Below are positions 32,844 to 42,714 of a DNA stretch of 64,000 nt, piece after piece. Every line of letters starts with the position of its first letter. The first letter of the stretch is position 1. A model generated the notes under the pieces. It searched no databases and was not told the DNA's origin. It saw nothing but the letters and a program-made list of their open reading frames with translations. The position numbers and the translations under genes are program-made. The stretch comes from JACKIC01 sp964392305 (GTDB lineage: Bacteria; Planctomycetota; UBA1135; UBA2386): assembly GCA_964392305.1 (NCBI GenBank), contig CAYMPV010000023.1, positions 1 to 64,000 of the forward strand. The letters are read 5' to 3'.

Positions 32844-35036
32844 ATGGAACCTGACCCACAACCGGAACTGCCAGCGGCGAGAATCGACCCGGTGGCCTTC
32901 GGGATCGCGGCCCTGCTGCGGTTCCATCTGCTCATCATCCTGATGGCAGTCGTGGGGCTCGTGGCCGGGGCGTTCGTCGCCGTGACCAAGCCCAACCAAT
33001 ACACCTCGGTGGGCAAGCTGATGGTCCGCTCGGGCATCCGCGAGAATCTCACCGTCGAGTCGGCCATCTCGGGCCGCGACAGCAGCAGCATGCGCATCCA
33101 GGGTGATCGCGAACCGATCCTCAACGAGCTGCAGGTGCTGTCGTCGCCGCGGCTCTACGAGATGGCGGTCGAGAAGCTCGGTGCCGACACCTTGCTCGCC
33201 CCGTACGACCCAACTTGGGGGGCCAGTGAGGATGCCCCCTGGGCGATGCGCCTGTTCCACGGTTTCCAGTCCTGGTGGTTCGGCAGCGCTGCGGAGGTGG
33301 ATCTGCAGGGTTTCCCCAAGGAATACGTCGCTGCCCAGATGTTGGCGCAGTCGGTGCAGATCGTGCCCGAGATCGGCGCGAGCGTCATCAACGTGATGCA
33401 CGAGGCTGACTCACCGGCCAAGGCCAAGCGGGTCGTCGATGCCGTCTTGGCGGCGGCGATCGAGATGCACCAGGAGGTCTTCAGCCTCAACTGGGCGCCC
33501 GTCGAGGCGGAGCAGGCGCTCATCGAAGGCGAGGCACGCCTGGCCGAAGAGCGGTTGCGCGCCTTCCGGCTCGAGAACGAGGTCTACGACTACGAGTCGC
33601 AACGCCAAGGTCTGATTCGCTACCTCGCCGATCTCGAACGCCAATGTGATGCCATCGATCTGGACGTCCGACGTCGACAGGCAGAGCGCGACGTGTTGAC
33701 GACGATCCTCAACACCGTGCCGGAGAAGAGGCCCATCGACGGACAGATCACCGTCAACCCCGAATACACACGACTGACGGCGTTGATCGGGCAGCTCGAG
33801 TTGCAGATCCTGGACCTGGAGATGGTCAGGGCGCGCAGCGGGGACACAGCGGGCTATTCGAAGCAGCGGGAGCTCGTCGACAAGATGCTCCTCAGCGCCA
33901 AGGCCGCGCTGGAGCAGAACAAGCCGACGATCGAGCCGCCGCTCATCGACCACCCGCGGTACGAGCGCATCGTGAACTTGATCGACGAGGTCGAGGTGGC
34001 CCTGGACGGGCTCAACAAGCAGCGCGTGCAGCTCGGGTTGGCAACCAAGGCGATGAAGGGCCGCGTGACGGAGTTCGACGCCCTCGAGCCGAAGCTGCGG
34101 GAACTCGAACTCGAGGCGAGCCAGAAGCGGCAGAAGTCCGATCGCTTCGCCGAAGGCCTCTTGAACCTCAAGGCCGTGCAGCGCCTGGACCAGATGAACC
34201 TCAGCAACGTCTGGCCGCTGCACGAGGGCACGTTCGAGCCGACCAAGACCGCACCGTCGCGTGGCAAGCTGCTGCTGTTGGGCTTCCTCGGCGGTGGTTT
34301 CGGCGGGATGCTGCTGGCCCTGGGGTTGGCCTACATCGACCGCCAGGTGCGCAGCCGCATCGATCTGCAGCGCGCTGGCGTCGCGCCGCGCCTGATCGTC
34401 ACCAGTCGCGCCGGCGCCGGTGAGACCGGTGATCCGTTCGCGGAGGGGGCGGGTGACTCGCCTCACCTGTGGACCTTGCTGCCGGTCGATCGTCGCGCCA
34501 CCGCGGGCCTGCAGATCGCCGTGGTCGCTTGCGGCGGTCAGGCCGATGCATCCGCCGTCGCCGCAGACCTGGCGATCGGCCTCTCCCGCCACGGTGGTGA
34601 TCGGGTCGTGTTCGTGAGTTGCGTGCCTGGAACGACGCCGTTCGAGCAGCGTGGGCAGCGACCGACGGCGCCGGGTTGGCTCGAAGTCCTGCGCGGAGAA
34701 CTGTCGTTGGCCGGTGCCCTGCAGAAGACGCCCGTCTCCGGCTTGGACTACCTGCCCGCCGGTCAGCCGGCAGTCGAACAGGGGCACGCGAGCGCCGAGC
34801 GTGAGTTCATGGCGTTGCTCGATCGCCTGCGCAAGGACTACCGTTTCGTCGTCGTGCAGGTCGCCGACCTCGCAGTTGCACCGGAATCCCACGGTCTGCT
34901 CCGTCTCTCCGAGGCCGCGCTGGTCGTCGCCCGTTGCCGCAGCACCGTGCGTGCCGATCTCGAGCGCGCCGTGCTGTCGATCGCGGGCGCCGGGGCGCGC
35001 CTGATGGCGACGGTCCTGCAGCCTGAGCGGCGCTAG
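32844..35036 (+). CDS. Wzc-like chain-length protein with degenerate kinase domain
   Basis: The product is 730 residues. The N-terminal Wzz domain starts with a membrane helix at about 27-48 (HLLIILMAVVGLVAGAFVAV), then a periplasmic segment with a predicted coiled coil at about 230-450, a second helix near 475-500 (LLLLGFLGGGFGGMLLALGL) and a C-terminal domain placed like a BY-kinase. The usual Walker A (GxxxxGKS) is replaced by ACGGQADASAVA, and the Asp-rich Walker A' and a Tyr-rich tail are missing, so ATP use is unlikely. It probably regulates polysaccharide length or export without kinase activity. Confidence 0.85.
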   Translation: MEPDPQPELPAARIDPVAFGIAALLRFHLLIILMAVVGLVAGAFVAVTKPNQYTSVGKLMVRSGIRENLTVESAISGRDSSSMRIQGDREPILNELQVLSSPRLYEMAVEKLGADTLLAPYDPTWGASEDAPWAMRLFHGFQSWWFGSAAEVDLQGFPKEYVAAQMLAQSVQIVPEIGASVINVMHEADSPAKAKRVVDAVLAAAIEMHQEVFSLNWAPVEAEQALIEGEARLAEERLRAFRLENEVYDYESQRQGLIRYLADLERQCDAIDLDVRRRQAERDVLTTILNTVPEKRPIDGQITVNPEYTRLTALIGQLELQILDLEMVRARSGDTAGYSKQRELVDKMLLSAKAALEQNKPTIEPPLIDHPRYERIVNLIDEVEVALDGLNKQRVQLGLATKAMKGRVTEFDALEPKLRELELEASQKRQKSDRFAEGLLNLKAVQRLDQMNLSNVWPLHEGTFEPTKTAPSRGKLLLLGFLGGGFGGMLLALGLAYIDRQVRSRIDLQRAGVAPRLIVTSRAGAGETGDPFAEGAGDSPHLWTLLPVDRRATAGLQIAVVACGGQADASAVAADLAIGLSRHGGDRVVFVSCVPGTTPFEQRGQRPTAPGWLEVLRGELSLAGALQKTPVSGLDYLPAGQPAVEQGHASAEREFMALLDRLRKDYRFVVVQVADLAVAPESHGLLRLSEAALVVARCRSTVRADLERAVLSIAGAGARLMATVLQPERR

Positions 35037-35097
35037 CAGTACACGGGAGCCCGATGCGCCTGGCCCGCGCCTTCCGCGTGGCCGGGAGCCTCGGCGC

Positions 35098-36066
35098 TCA
35101 GCTGGCGCCGGTCGACCGGCGCCAGCCGAGGTTGTGGCTCACGAAGTCCCGCAGGAAGTGCGGCGCATCGGTGTTCGGTCGTCCCCGCAGCAAACGCAGC
35201 GTGTGGTGGCAGAGGTGACCGGCGATGCACGCCAGATCCTTGGTGAACTTGTAGGCGCGCCCGTGGAACTTGCGCAGGTAGCGGCTGCGTGACTCGAACC
35301 AGTACGCCGGCGTGCGCCCTGGTCGGCGATCGCGCACGGTCACGCCCGTGCTCTGGCCGACGATGTGCACCACGCGGCTCGCCGGGACGTAGAAGCAGCG
35401 ATGACCGAGGTCGCGCGCCCGGCGGCAGAAGTCCAGTTCCTCGAAGTACAGGAAGTAGCCCTCGTCGAAAGGGCCGGTGCGTTCGAACACCTCGCGACGG
35501 ACCAGCATGCTTGCGCCCGACAACCAGTCGATCTCGTGGGGCTGCTCGGTGAAGGGCGGGCAGGTGGTGCGGTCGCCGATCAAGCGCCCGAGCAGGCCGA
35601 GTCGAGCCGCGTCGGCGAACTCGTTGGCCAGGTTCGGGAAGCGGAAGCGTGAGTGTTGTGGTGTGCCGTCCGGGTCCTCGAGGCGGCTGCCGACCATGCT
35701 CGCCTCGGGGTGGGCCAGCAGGTGCTCGACCAGCGCGGCGAGGGCGCGCGGCCGCACGTAGGTGTCGGGGTTGAGCAGCCAGAAGGCGTCGAACGGCGGC
35801 GTGACGGCCAGTCCGGGCAACACGCCGGCGTTGACCCCGTAGGCGAAGCCGCCGTTGCGTGGCATGGCGCGCACCGTGACCCATTCCTGCCATCCGTTCT
35901 CCTCGACCGCTGCCTGCAGCACGGTCGCGGAGCCGTCGCCCGAGTCGTTCTCGACGACGACGGCTTGCAGTCCCGGTACCAAGGCCCGTTCGTCGGCGAG
36001 GGATCGTAGGCAGGCGATCGTGAGCGGCGCCGAGCGATAGTTGACGATGACGGTGAGGATGCGCAC
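35098..36066 (-). CDS. Family 2 glycosyltransferase (rhamnosyltransferase-like)
   Basis: The product is 322 residues from the GTG at 36064-36066 (VRILTVIVNYRSAPLTIACL). The GT-A fold shows VVVENDSGDGSA, the nucleotide-sugar site in FWLLNPDTYVRPRALAAL and the acceptor region GYFLYFEELDFCRRARDLG. The LNPD form is typical of rhamnosyltransferase-like GT2 enzymes; it transfers one sugar to a lipid- or polymer-linked acceptor in the cytoplasm. It is divergent from the PKS across 207 bp, in which I see no obvious promoter consensus. Confidence 0.88.
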   Translation of the reverse strand: MRILTVIVNYRSAPLTIACLRSLADERALVPGLQAVVVENDSGDGSATVLQAAVEENGWQEWVTVRAMPRNGGFAYGVNAGVLPGLAVTPPFDAFWLLNPDTYVRPRALAALVEHLLAHPEASMVGSRLEDPDGTPQHSRFRFPNLANEFADAARLGLLGRLIGDRTTCPPFTEQPHEIDWLSGASMLVRREVFERTGPFDEGYFLYFEELDFCRRARDLGHRCFYVPASRVVHIVGQSTGVTVRDRRPGRTPAYWFESRSRYLRKFHGRAYKFTKDLACIAGHLCHHTLRLLRGRPNTDAPHFLRDFVSHNLGWRRSTGAS

Positions 36067-36273
36067 GGCGAGGTCGTTCCGCGAGGCGTTGAAGGCGGAT
36101 GGCGTAACGTGTCGATGGTGGCAGGACAAGTCGCGCCTGGTGAACCGTGGTGGGCGTCGCGTTTGCAGATGTCGGGTGAACGGCACGCGGCTATGGTCGT
36201 GTCCGTCAGTTCCTGATCTGCGCCGCGCTCGACCGCGGCCGTTCCCTCTCGCCAGAACCCAGCACCTGACCGC

Positions 36274-39200
36274 ATGGATCAAGACATCGCAGTGATCGGC
36301 ATGGCCGCGCGGTTGCCCGACGCGCCGACGGTCGCCGACTACTGGCGCAACCTCGTCACCGGCCACGAGTCGGTGCGCGCCTTCGACGACGCCGAACTGC
36401 TCGCGCACGGCGTTCCCGCCCGACTGCTGCGCGATCCGCGTTACGTGAAGTCCGGCATCGTGCTCGACGGCTTCGACGAGTTCGACCCGGAGTTCTTCGG
36501 GTTGGGCCCCAAGGAGGCCGCGATCATGGATCCGCAGCACCGCGTGTTCCTCGAGTGCGCGTGGGAAGCGCTCGAGGACGCGGCGCATCCGCCGTCGCGC
36601 TTCGACGGCCAGATCGGCGTGTTCGCGGGCTGCGGCATGGGCAGCTACTTCACCTTCCAGGTGCTGCGCAATCGACAGCTGCTCGACGAGGTCGGTCTGT
36701 TCCTGCTGCGCCACACGGGCAACGACAAGGACTTCCTGGCCACGCGCGTCTCCTACTGCTTCGACCTCAAGGGGCCGAGCGTCAACGTGCAGACGGCGTG
36801 TTCGACTTCGCTGGTCGGCATCCACATGGCCTGCCAGAGTCTGCTCAGCGGCGAGATCGACATGGCGCTGGCCGGTGGCGTGACGATCGAGATGCCGCAC
36901 CGGCACGGTTACCTGTATCAGGACGGCGAGATCCTGTCGCCCGACGGCCACTGCCGGGCGTTCGATCACCGTTCGCGCGGCACGATCTTCGGCAGCGGCG
37001 CGGGTGTCGTGGTGCTGCGGCGACTGGCCGACGCGATCGAGAGCGGCGACCACATCTACGCGGTCGTCAAAGGCACGGCGATCAACAACGACGGCGCCGG
37101 CAAGGTCGGTTACCTCGCGCCCAGCGTCGACGGACAGGCCGCGGCGGTGGCGACGGCGCATGCGCTCGCGGGCATCGACGCCGCCGACATCGGCTACGTG
37201 GAATGCCACGGCACGGGCACCGAGATCGGCGACCCGATCGAGGTCTCGGCGCTGCAGCAGGCGTTCGCCGGGACGACCCGGCGGCAGTACTGCGGACTCG
37301 GCTCGGTGAAGACCAACATCGGTCACCTCGACACCGCGGCCGGTGTCGCCAGCTTCATCAAGGTCTGTCTGGCGCTGCATCACGAGCAACTGCCGCCGAC
37401 CTTGAACTACGAGGCGCCGAACCCGCTGATCGACTTCGGCAACTCGCCGTTCTTCGTCAACGACACTCTGCGGCCGTGGCCGCGCGGCAACAAACCGCGC
37501 ATCGCCGGGGTCAACTCGCTCGGCGTCGGCGGCACCAACGCGCACGCGCTCGTCGCCGAGGCGCCGGTGCCGGCGCCGGTCGCGGCGCCGGCGCCTGGCC
37601 CGCAGCTGCTGGTGTGGTCGGCGCGCAACAACCGTTCGCTCGACGACTACGCGCGGCGGCTGGCGCAGCACCTGCGCGACGTGCCCGAACACCACCTCGG
37701 CGAGGTCGCCAGCAACCTCGCCCACGGCCGCCACGCGTTCGCCCGGCGGCGCGTGACGGTGGCGCAGGACCGCGACGAGGCGATGCGGCTGCTCGAGGGC
37801 GAGGACCCGCGCCGCGTCTATACGCACACCGCGACCGAGTCGGCGCAGGTGGTGTTCCTGCTGCCCGGCGGCGGCGCGCAGTACCGGCACATGGGTCGCG
37901 GCCTGCACGTCGCCGACGCGGTGTTCCGCGAACACGTCGACAAGGGCCTGGCGTTGTTGGCCGGCAAGCTCGACGTCGACCTGCGGGAGGTCTGGCTCGG
38001 CGACGCGATGACCGCCGACGAGGTCGAGCGCGTCTTCGATCGCCCTTCGGTGCAGTTGCCGGCGATCTTCCTGACCGAGTACGCGTTGGCACAGAGCTGG
38101 AAGGCGCGCGGCATCGAACCCGCCGCGCTGCTCGGCCACAGCCTGGGCGAGAACACCGCTGCCTGCCTGGCCGGGGTGTTCTCGTTCGAGGACGCGCTGC
38201 GGCTGGTGACGCTGCGCGGCCAGTTGTTCGAGCGCATCACCGGCGGCGGCATGGTCAGCGTGCCGCTGTCGGCGGAGCAGTGTCGGGCACATCTGTCGGG
38301 CAACCTCGACCTCGCCACGATCAACGCGCCGGAGCTGTGTGTCGTCTCGGGGCCCGATGCCGAACTCGACACGTTCGCGGCCAGACTGGCCGCGCTCGAC
38401 ATCGAGGTGCAGCGGGTCAAGATCGCGATCGCTGCGCACTCGCGGTTGCTCGAACCGATCCTCGCCGACTTCGGCGCTTTCCTGCGCAGCATCCGCCTGC
38501 ACAAGCCGACGCTGCCGCTGATCAGCAACCGCACCGGTACCTGGATCACCGACGCCCAGGCGACCGATCCGCAGTACTGGGTCGAGCATCTGCGCAACAC
38601 CGTGCACTTCGCCGAGGGCGTCGAGTTGGTGTTGCGCGACAGCCGCAACGTGTTCCTCGAGGTCGGTCCGGGGCGCACGCTGAGTTCGCTGACCCGTCTG
38701 CATCCTGCCTGGAACGCGGACCGCAGCGCGATCGCCTCGCTGCGTCACCCCGACGAGCGCCTCGACGACGAACTGTTCCTGCGCGCGGCGCACGCCCGCC
38801 TGTGGGCCGCCGGCGTCGAGGTCCCGCTCGCCGACCTCGTGCCCGAACCGCAGCGGCGGCTCTCGTTGCCGACCTACGCGTTCCGCCATCAGCGTTACTG
38901 GGTCGACGCCGACCCCGAAGGTGCGGCCAGCGCAGCACAACAAGACCCGACCGAACGCGTCGACGACATCGCCGGGTGGCAGTGGTTGCCCGAGTGGAGG
39001 CGCTGTGACGCCCCGGCGCCGGCGGCGATGCCCGAGCCGGGGACCTGGCTGGTGTTCATCGACGAACTCGGCGTCGGCAAGCGACTGGCGGCGCGGCTGC
39101 GCGAACGCAAACTCGACGTCGTCGAGGTGCACCTCGGCGACAGCTTCGGCAAACTCGGCGAGGGCCGCTACGCGCTGGCACCCGAACTCGGCCGCGAAGG

Positions 39201-42200
39201 CTACGACGCGCTGCTGCGCGACCTGGCTGCGACCGGCAGGCAGCTGCGCGGCGTGGTGCATGGCTGGCTGCTGACGAAGGACCGCGGCTTCCGCCCTGGC
39301 TCGAGCTTCTTCCACCGCTGTGAAGAGCAGGGCTTCTACAGCCTGTTCTTCCTGGCGCAGGCGTTGGGCGGTGAGGAACTGCCCGAAGACTGCCGCATCG
39401 TCGTGCTCGGCAACGAACTCGGCGGCCCGCCGCACGCCGACGGCAGCGAGGTGGTCTGTGCCGAGAAGGCCACGGTGCTGGGGCCGGGTCTGTGCATCCC
39501 GCGCGAACTGGCCGGCGTGTTGTGCGCGGTCGTCGACCTGCCCGTCACGAGGACCCGGCGAGGCAAGGTCGATCGTGACACCGTCGAGCAGTTGGCGGCG
39601 CTCGCGGAGCGCGAGCTCGCGGCGCGTGACAGTGGCGTGTTCGCCTGGCGTGGCACCGACCGTTTCCGCCTCGAGCACTGCGCGCGTGAGCTGGCTGCCG
39701 TCAAGGGCGACCTGCCGGCGCGACTGCGGGAACGCGGTACCTACCTGATCACCGGTGGCCTGGGTGGCATCGGCTCGCTCGTCGCCGAGTGGCTGGCTCG
39801 CACCTGCAAGGCGCGACTGGTGCTGATGGCGCGGCGCGAGTTGCCGGCGCGTGGGGAGTGGGACACGTTCCTCGCGACGAGCAGCGGCAAGGATCCCGTG
39901 GCCCAGGCGATCCAGAAAGTGCGTTGGCTCGAGTCGCTCGGCGCCGAGGTGCACATCGCCGTTGCCGACGTCGCCGACGTCGTGCAGGTGCGTGCGGCCC
40001 TGACTGCGGCGCGGCAGCGCTTCGGTCCCGTGCACGGTCTGTTCCACGCCGCGGGTGTGATCGCCGACGGGCTGATGGCTGGCAAGGAGCAGGCGACGAT
40101 CGAGCGTGTGCTCGCGCCCAAGGTGCACGGCGCCCTGGTGCTCGAGGAGGTGCTCGGCGACGAGCCGCTCGACTTCACCGTGTTGTTCTCGTCGACGAGC
40201 GCCACGCTCGGGCCACCCGGCCAGGTCGACTATGTCGCCGCGAACGCGTTCCTCAACGCCATGGCGGTGCGGCGTTCGGTGGCGGGCAAGCCGACGATGG
40301 CGCTGCAATGGGGCACCTGGAACCGCGTCGGCATGACCGCGAGCCTCGATGCCGGCCGCACGTCCGGCGGCCGCCCCGAAGCCGTTGCCGAACCGTTGTT
40401 CGACGAGCGGGTGCAGGTCGGCGCGGAGGAAACCGTGCTGACGGGCAAACTCGGTGACAAGACACACTGGCTGCTCGACGAGCACCGCACCAGCCAGGGC
40501 CACGCGCTGGTGCCGGGCACCGGCTTCCTCGAGATCGCTGCGCAAACGCTCGCGGCGGTGGGCGAGAACGGACCGTTCGAAGTGCGCGACCTCTACTTCT
40601 TCCGGCCGCTCTACGTACCGGATGGCCGCAGCCGCACGATGCGCGCACACCTGCGGCCCAGCATCGAGGGCTACGAGCTGCTGGTCGAGAGTGAGGTCGC
40701 GTTCGACGATCACGGCGGCAGCGGTAAGCACGGCTGGCAGACGCATGCCCAGGCCCGGCTGGTGCTCGGCCACGTCGCGGCCGTCGCGCCGATCGACCTG
40801 GCGGCGATCGCGGCGCGCTGCGGCGATGTGCGGCGGCCGAGCGGCGCCGACTGGATCCCTTCGCCGCAAGAAGCCAATCTGCGGTTCGGTCCGCGCTGGC
40901 GCGTTGTGCGCGAGCTGCGTTACGGCGACGGCGAGGCGCTGGCGACCCTGGCGCTCGACGAGGCGTTCGCGGCCGACCTCGACGGCTACCGTCTGCACCC
41001 GGCGCTGCTCGATCTGGCCACCGGTTTCGCGATGGAACTGGTGCCGGGCTACGACCAGAAGAATCTGTGGGTGCCGCTCGCCTATCGCAGCTTCAAGGTG
41101 CACACGCGGCTGCCGCGCCAGGTGTGCAGTTGGGTGCGCCGTTGCGTCGCGGTCGGCACCGGCGGTGATCTGGTGAGCGTCGATCTGGTGATCGCCGCGC
41201 CCGACGGCACGGTGTTGGTCGAGATCGAGGGCTTCCAGATGAAGCGACTCGCGGTCGGCCAGGAGTTCGCGCTCGCCGGGGATCCGACCGGTGGCGGCGA
41301 CGCGACGGATCACCGCAGCGGCGGCGTCTCGGGCGCCGAGCAGCTGCTCGCCGAGAACATCCAGAAGGGCATCCGTCCGGCCGAGGGCATGGAAGCGCTG
41401 GCGCGGCTGCTGTCGGGGCCGCTGGCGGCCGTGACCATGGTCACGCCGGTGCCGCTGCCGGGGCTCGTGCACGAGCTCGACAAGGCGCAGTTGCCGGCGG
41501 CCGACTCGGGCACCCGCTTCGCGCGCCCCGAGCTCGACAACGAGTACGTCGCGCCGCGCGACGACGTCGAACAGGGTCTGGTGCGCATCTGGGAAGAACT
41601 GCTGGGCATCGACTCGATCGGCGTGCAGGACGACTTCTTCACGCTCGGGGGTCACTCGCTGATCGCCGTGCGCCTGTTCGCGAAGATCAAGAAGACGTTC
41701 CGCATCGACTACCCGATGTCGGTGCTGTTCGAGGCGCCGACGATCGAACGGCTCGGTGCGGCTCTCAAGCGCGACGGCGTCAGCGGCGGTGGCGCCGCCG
41801 AAACGAGTGCGCCGGCCGAGGTGCCGCAGAGCCGCTACCGCCATCTCGTGGCGATGCACCCCAGCCGTCACGGCGACGGCACGCCGTTCTTCCTGGTCGC
41901 CGGCATGTTCGGCAACGTGCTCAACCTGCGTCACCTGGCGCAGCTGATCGGCGCCGACCGCCCGTTCTACGGTCTGCAAGCCCGCGGCTTGTTCGGCGAC
42001 ATGCAGCCGCACCTGACGTTCGAGGAAGCGGCGCGCGACTACCTGCTGGAACTGCGGCAGGTGCAGCCGCACGGCCCGTACCTGCTGGGCGGCTTCTCGG
42101 GCGGCGGCATCACCGCCTACGAGATGGCGCGGCAGCTGCGCGCCGCGGGTGAAGAGGTCGCGATGCTGGTGATGCTCGACACGCCGCTGCCGCTGCCGGT

Positions 42201-42714
42201 GGTCGCATCGAAGGCCGACCGGATCAAGATCCAGCTGCAGCGGTTCCGCCGCGAGGGCTTCGGCTACCTGAGTTCCTGGGTGAAGAGGCGCGTCACCTGG
42301 GAGCTGGAGCGGCTGCGTCGGCGTTTCGGTGCGACCGACGACGTCGAGGAGGAGCCGGCGACGTTCCACTCGCAGGCGATCGAGGCCGCGTTCCGGACCT
42401 CGTTGCAGGCCTATCAGCTGCAGAGCGAGCCGTTGCGCGTGTGGCTGTTCCGGCCGCGCCTGCCCAAGGTCTACGACCTCGGCGGTGGGCGTTTCGCCAA
42501 CAAGGACCGCGAGCTCGTGTTCGAGGACAACCGTTGGACGCCGTACGTGCGCGAACTGCACGTCGTGGAGGTGCCCGGCGACCACGACGGCATGGTGCTC
42601 GAGCCGAACGTGCGCTCGCTGGCCGCGGTGATGCGGCAGGCGATCGCCGAGGCCACGACGCCGGCGGCGGCCCCAAGGCAGGTCGTCAGCGCCGCTGGCC
42701 CGCCGCGTCGATGA
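36274..42714 (+). CDS. Single-module type I polyketide synthase (KS-AT-KR-DH-ACP-TE)
   Basis: The product is 2146 residues. The ketosynthase (1-430) has its full triad: Cys176 in TACSTS, His312 in CHGTGTE and His351 in NIGH. The acyltransferase (about 520-815) has Ser623 in GHSLGE. A structural region precedes a ketoreductase (about 1150-1335) with TGGLGGIG, Ser in FSSTS and Tyr1320. A dehydratase hot-dog region (about 1385-1670) has His1404 in DEHRTSQGH and Asp1580 in HPALLD. The carrier domain has Ser1795 in GGHSL, and a thioesterase has Ser1942 in GGFSGGG. The dehydratase lies after the ketoreductase, unlike the canonical order. There is no enoylreductase. The product is unknown; glycosyltransferase neighbours suggest a glycosylated product. 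It overlaps the convergent gene by 29 bp. Confidence 0.93.
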   Translation: MDQDIAVIGMAARLPDAPTVADYWRNLVTGHESVRAFDDAELLAHGVPARLLRDPRYVKSGIVLDGFDEFDPEFFGLGPKEAAIMDPQHRVFLECAWEALEDAAHPPSRFDGQIGVFAGCGMGSYFTFQVLRNRQLLDEVGLFLLRHTGNDKDFLATRVSYCFDLKGPSVNVQTACSTSLVGIHMACQSLLSGEIDMALAGGVTIEMPHRHGYLYQDGEILSPDGHCRAFDHRSRGTIFGSGAGVVVLRRLADAIESGDHIYAVVKGTAINNDGAGKVGYLAPSVDGQAAAVATAHALAGIDAADIGYVECHGTGTEIGDPIEVSALQQAFAGTTRRQYCGLGSVKTNIGHLDTAAGVASFIKVCLALHHEQLPPTLNYEAPNPLIDFGNSPFFVNDTLRPWPRGNKPRIAGVNSLGVGGTNAHALVAEAPVPAPVAAPAPGPQLLVWSARNNRSLDDYARRLAQHLRDVPEHHLGEVASNLAHGRHAFARRRVTVAQDRDEAMRLLEGEDPRRVYTHTATESAQVVFLLPGGGAQYRHMGRGLHVADAVFREHVDKGLALLAGKLDVDLREVWLGDAMTADEVERVFDRPSVQLPAIFLTEYALAQSWKARGIEPAALLGHSLGENTAACLAGVFSFEDALRLVTLRGQLFERITGGGMVSVPLSAEQCRAHLSGNLDLATINAPELCVVSGPDAELDTFAARLAALDIEVQRVKIAIAAHSRLLEPILADFGAFLRSIRLHKPTLPLISNRTGTWITDAQATDPQYWVEHLRNTVHFAEGVELVLRDSRNVFLEVGPGRTLSSLTRLHPAWNADRSAIASLRHPDERLDDELFLRAAHARLWAAGVEVPLADLVPEPQRRLSLPTYAFRHQRYWVDADPEGAASAAQQDPTERVDDIAGWQWLPEWRRCDAPAPAAMPEPGTWLVFIDELGVGKRLAARLRERKLDVVEVHLGDSFGKLGEGRYALAPELGREGYDALLRDLAATGRQLRGVVHGWLLTKDRGFRPGSSFFHRCEEQGFYSLFFLAQALGGEELPEDCRIVVLGNELGGPPHADGSEVVCAEKATVLGPGLCIPRELAGVLCAVVDLPVTRTRRGKVDRDTVEQLAALAERELAARDSGVFAWRGTDRFRLEHCARELAAVKGDLPARLRERGTYLITGGLGGIGSLVAEWLARTCKARLVLMARRELPARGEWDTFLATSSGKDPVAQAIQKVRWLESLGAEVHIAVADVADVVQVRAALTAARQRFGPVHGLFHAAGVIADGLMAGKEQATIERVLAPKVHGALVLEEVLGDEPLDFTVLFSSTSATLGPPGQVDYVAANAFLNAMAVRRSVAGKPTMALQWGTWNRVGMTASLDAGRTSGGRPEAVAEPLFDERVQVGAEETVLTGKLGDKTHWLLDEHRTSQGHALVPGTGFLEIAAQTLAAVGENGPFEVRDLYFFRPLYVPDGRSRTMRAHLRPSIEGYELLVESEVAFDDHGGSGKHGWQTHAQARLVLGHVAAVAPIDLAAIAARCGDVRRPSGADWIPSPQEANLRFGPRWRVVRELRYGDGEALATLALDEAFAADLDGYRLHPALLDLATGFAMELVPGYDQKNLWVPLAYRSFKVHTRLPRQVCSWVRRCVAVGTGGDLVSVDLVIAAPDGTVLVEIEGFQMKRLAVGQEFALAGDPTGGGDATDHRSGGVSGAEQLLAENIQKGIRPAEGMEALARLLSGPLAAVTMVTPVPLPGLVHELDKAQLPAADSGTRFARPELDNEYVAPRDDVEQGLVRIWEELLGIDSIGVQDDFFTLGGHSLIAVRLFAKIKKTFRIDYPMSVLFEAPTIERLGAALKRDGVSGGGAAETSAPAEVPQSRYRHLVAMHPSRHGDGTPFFLVAGMFGNVLNLRHLAQLIGADRPFYGLQARGLFGDMQPHLTFEEAARDYLLELRQVQPHGPYLLGGFSGGGITAYEMARQLRAAGEEVAMLVMLDTPLPLPVVASKADRIKIQLQRFRREGFGYLSSWVKRRVTWELERLRRRFGATDDVEEEPATFHSQAIEAAFRTSLQAYQLQSEPLRVWLFRPRLPKVYDLGGGRFANKDRELVFEDNRWTPYVRELHVVEVPGDHDGMVLEPNVRSLAAVMRQAIAEATTPAAAPRQVVSAAGPPRR

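Noticed and set aside
36067..36273. Divergent promoters between GT2 and PKS
   Set aside because: No convincing -35/-10 pair was found in the 207 bp gap, so none is annotated.
35098..42585. A 2495-codon stop-free frame on the minus strand
   Set aside because: It lies antisense to the PKS, with catalytic motifs all read on the plus strand. Very high GC removes stop codons from the antisense frame; the only real part is the GT2 gene at 35098-36066.
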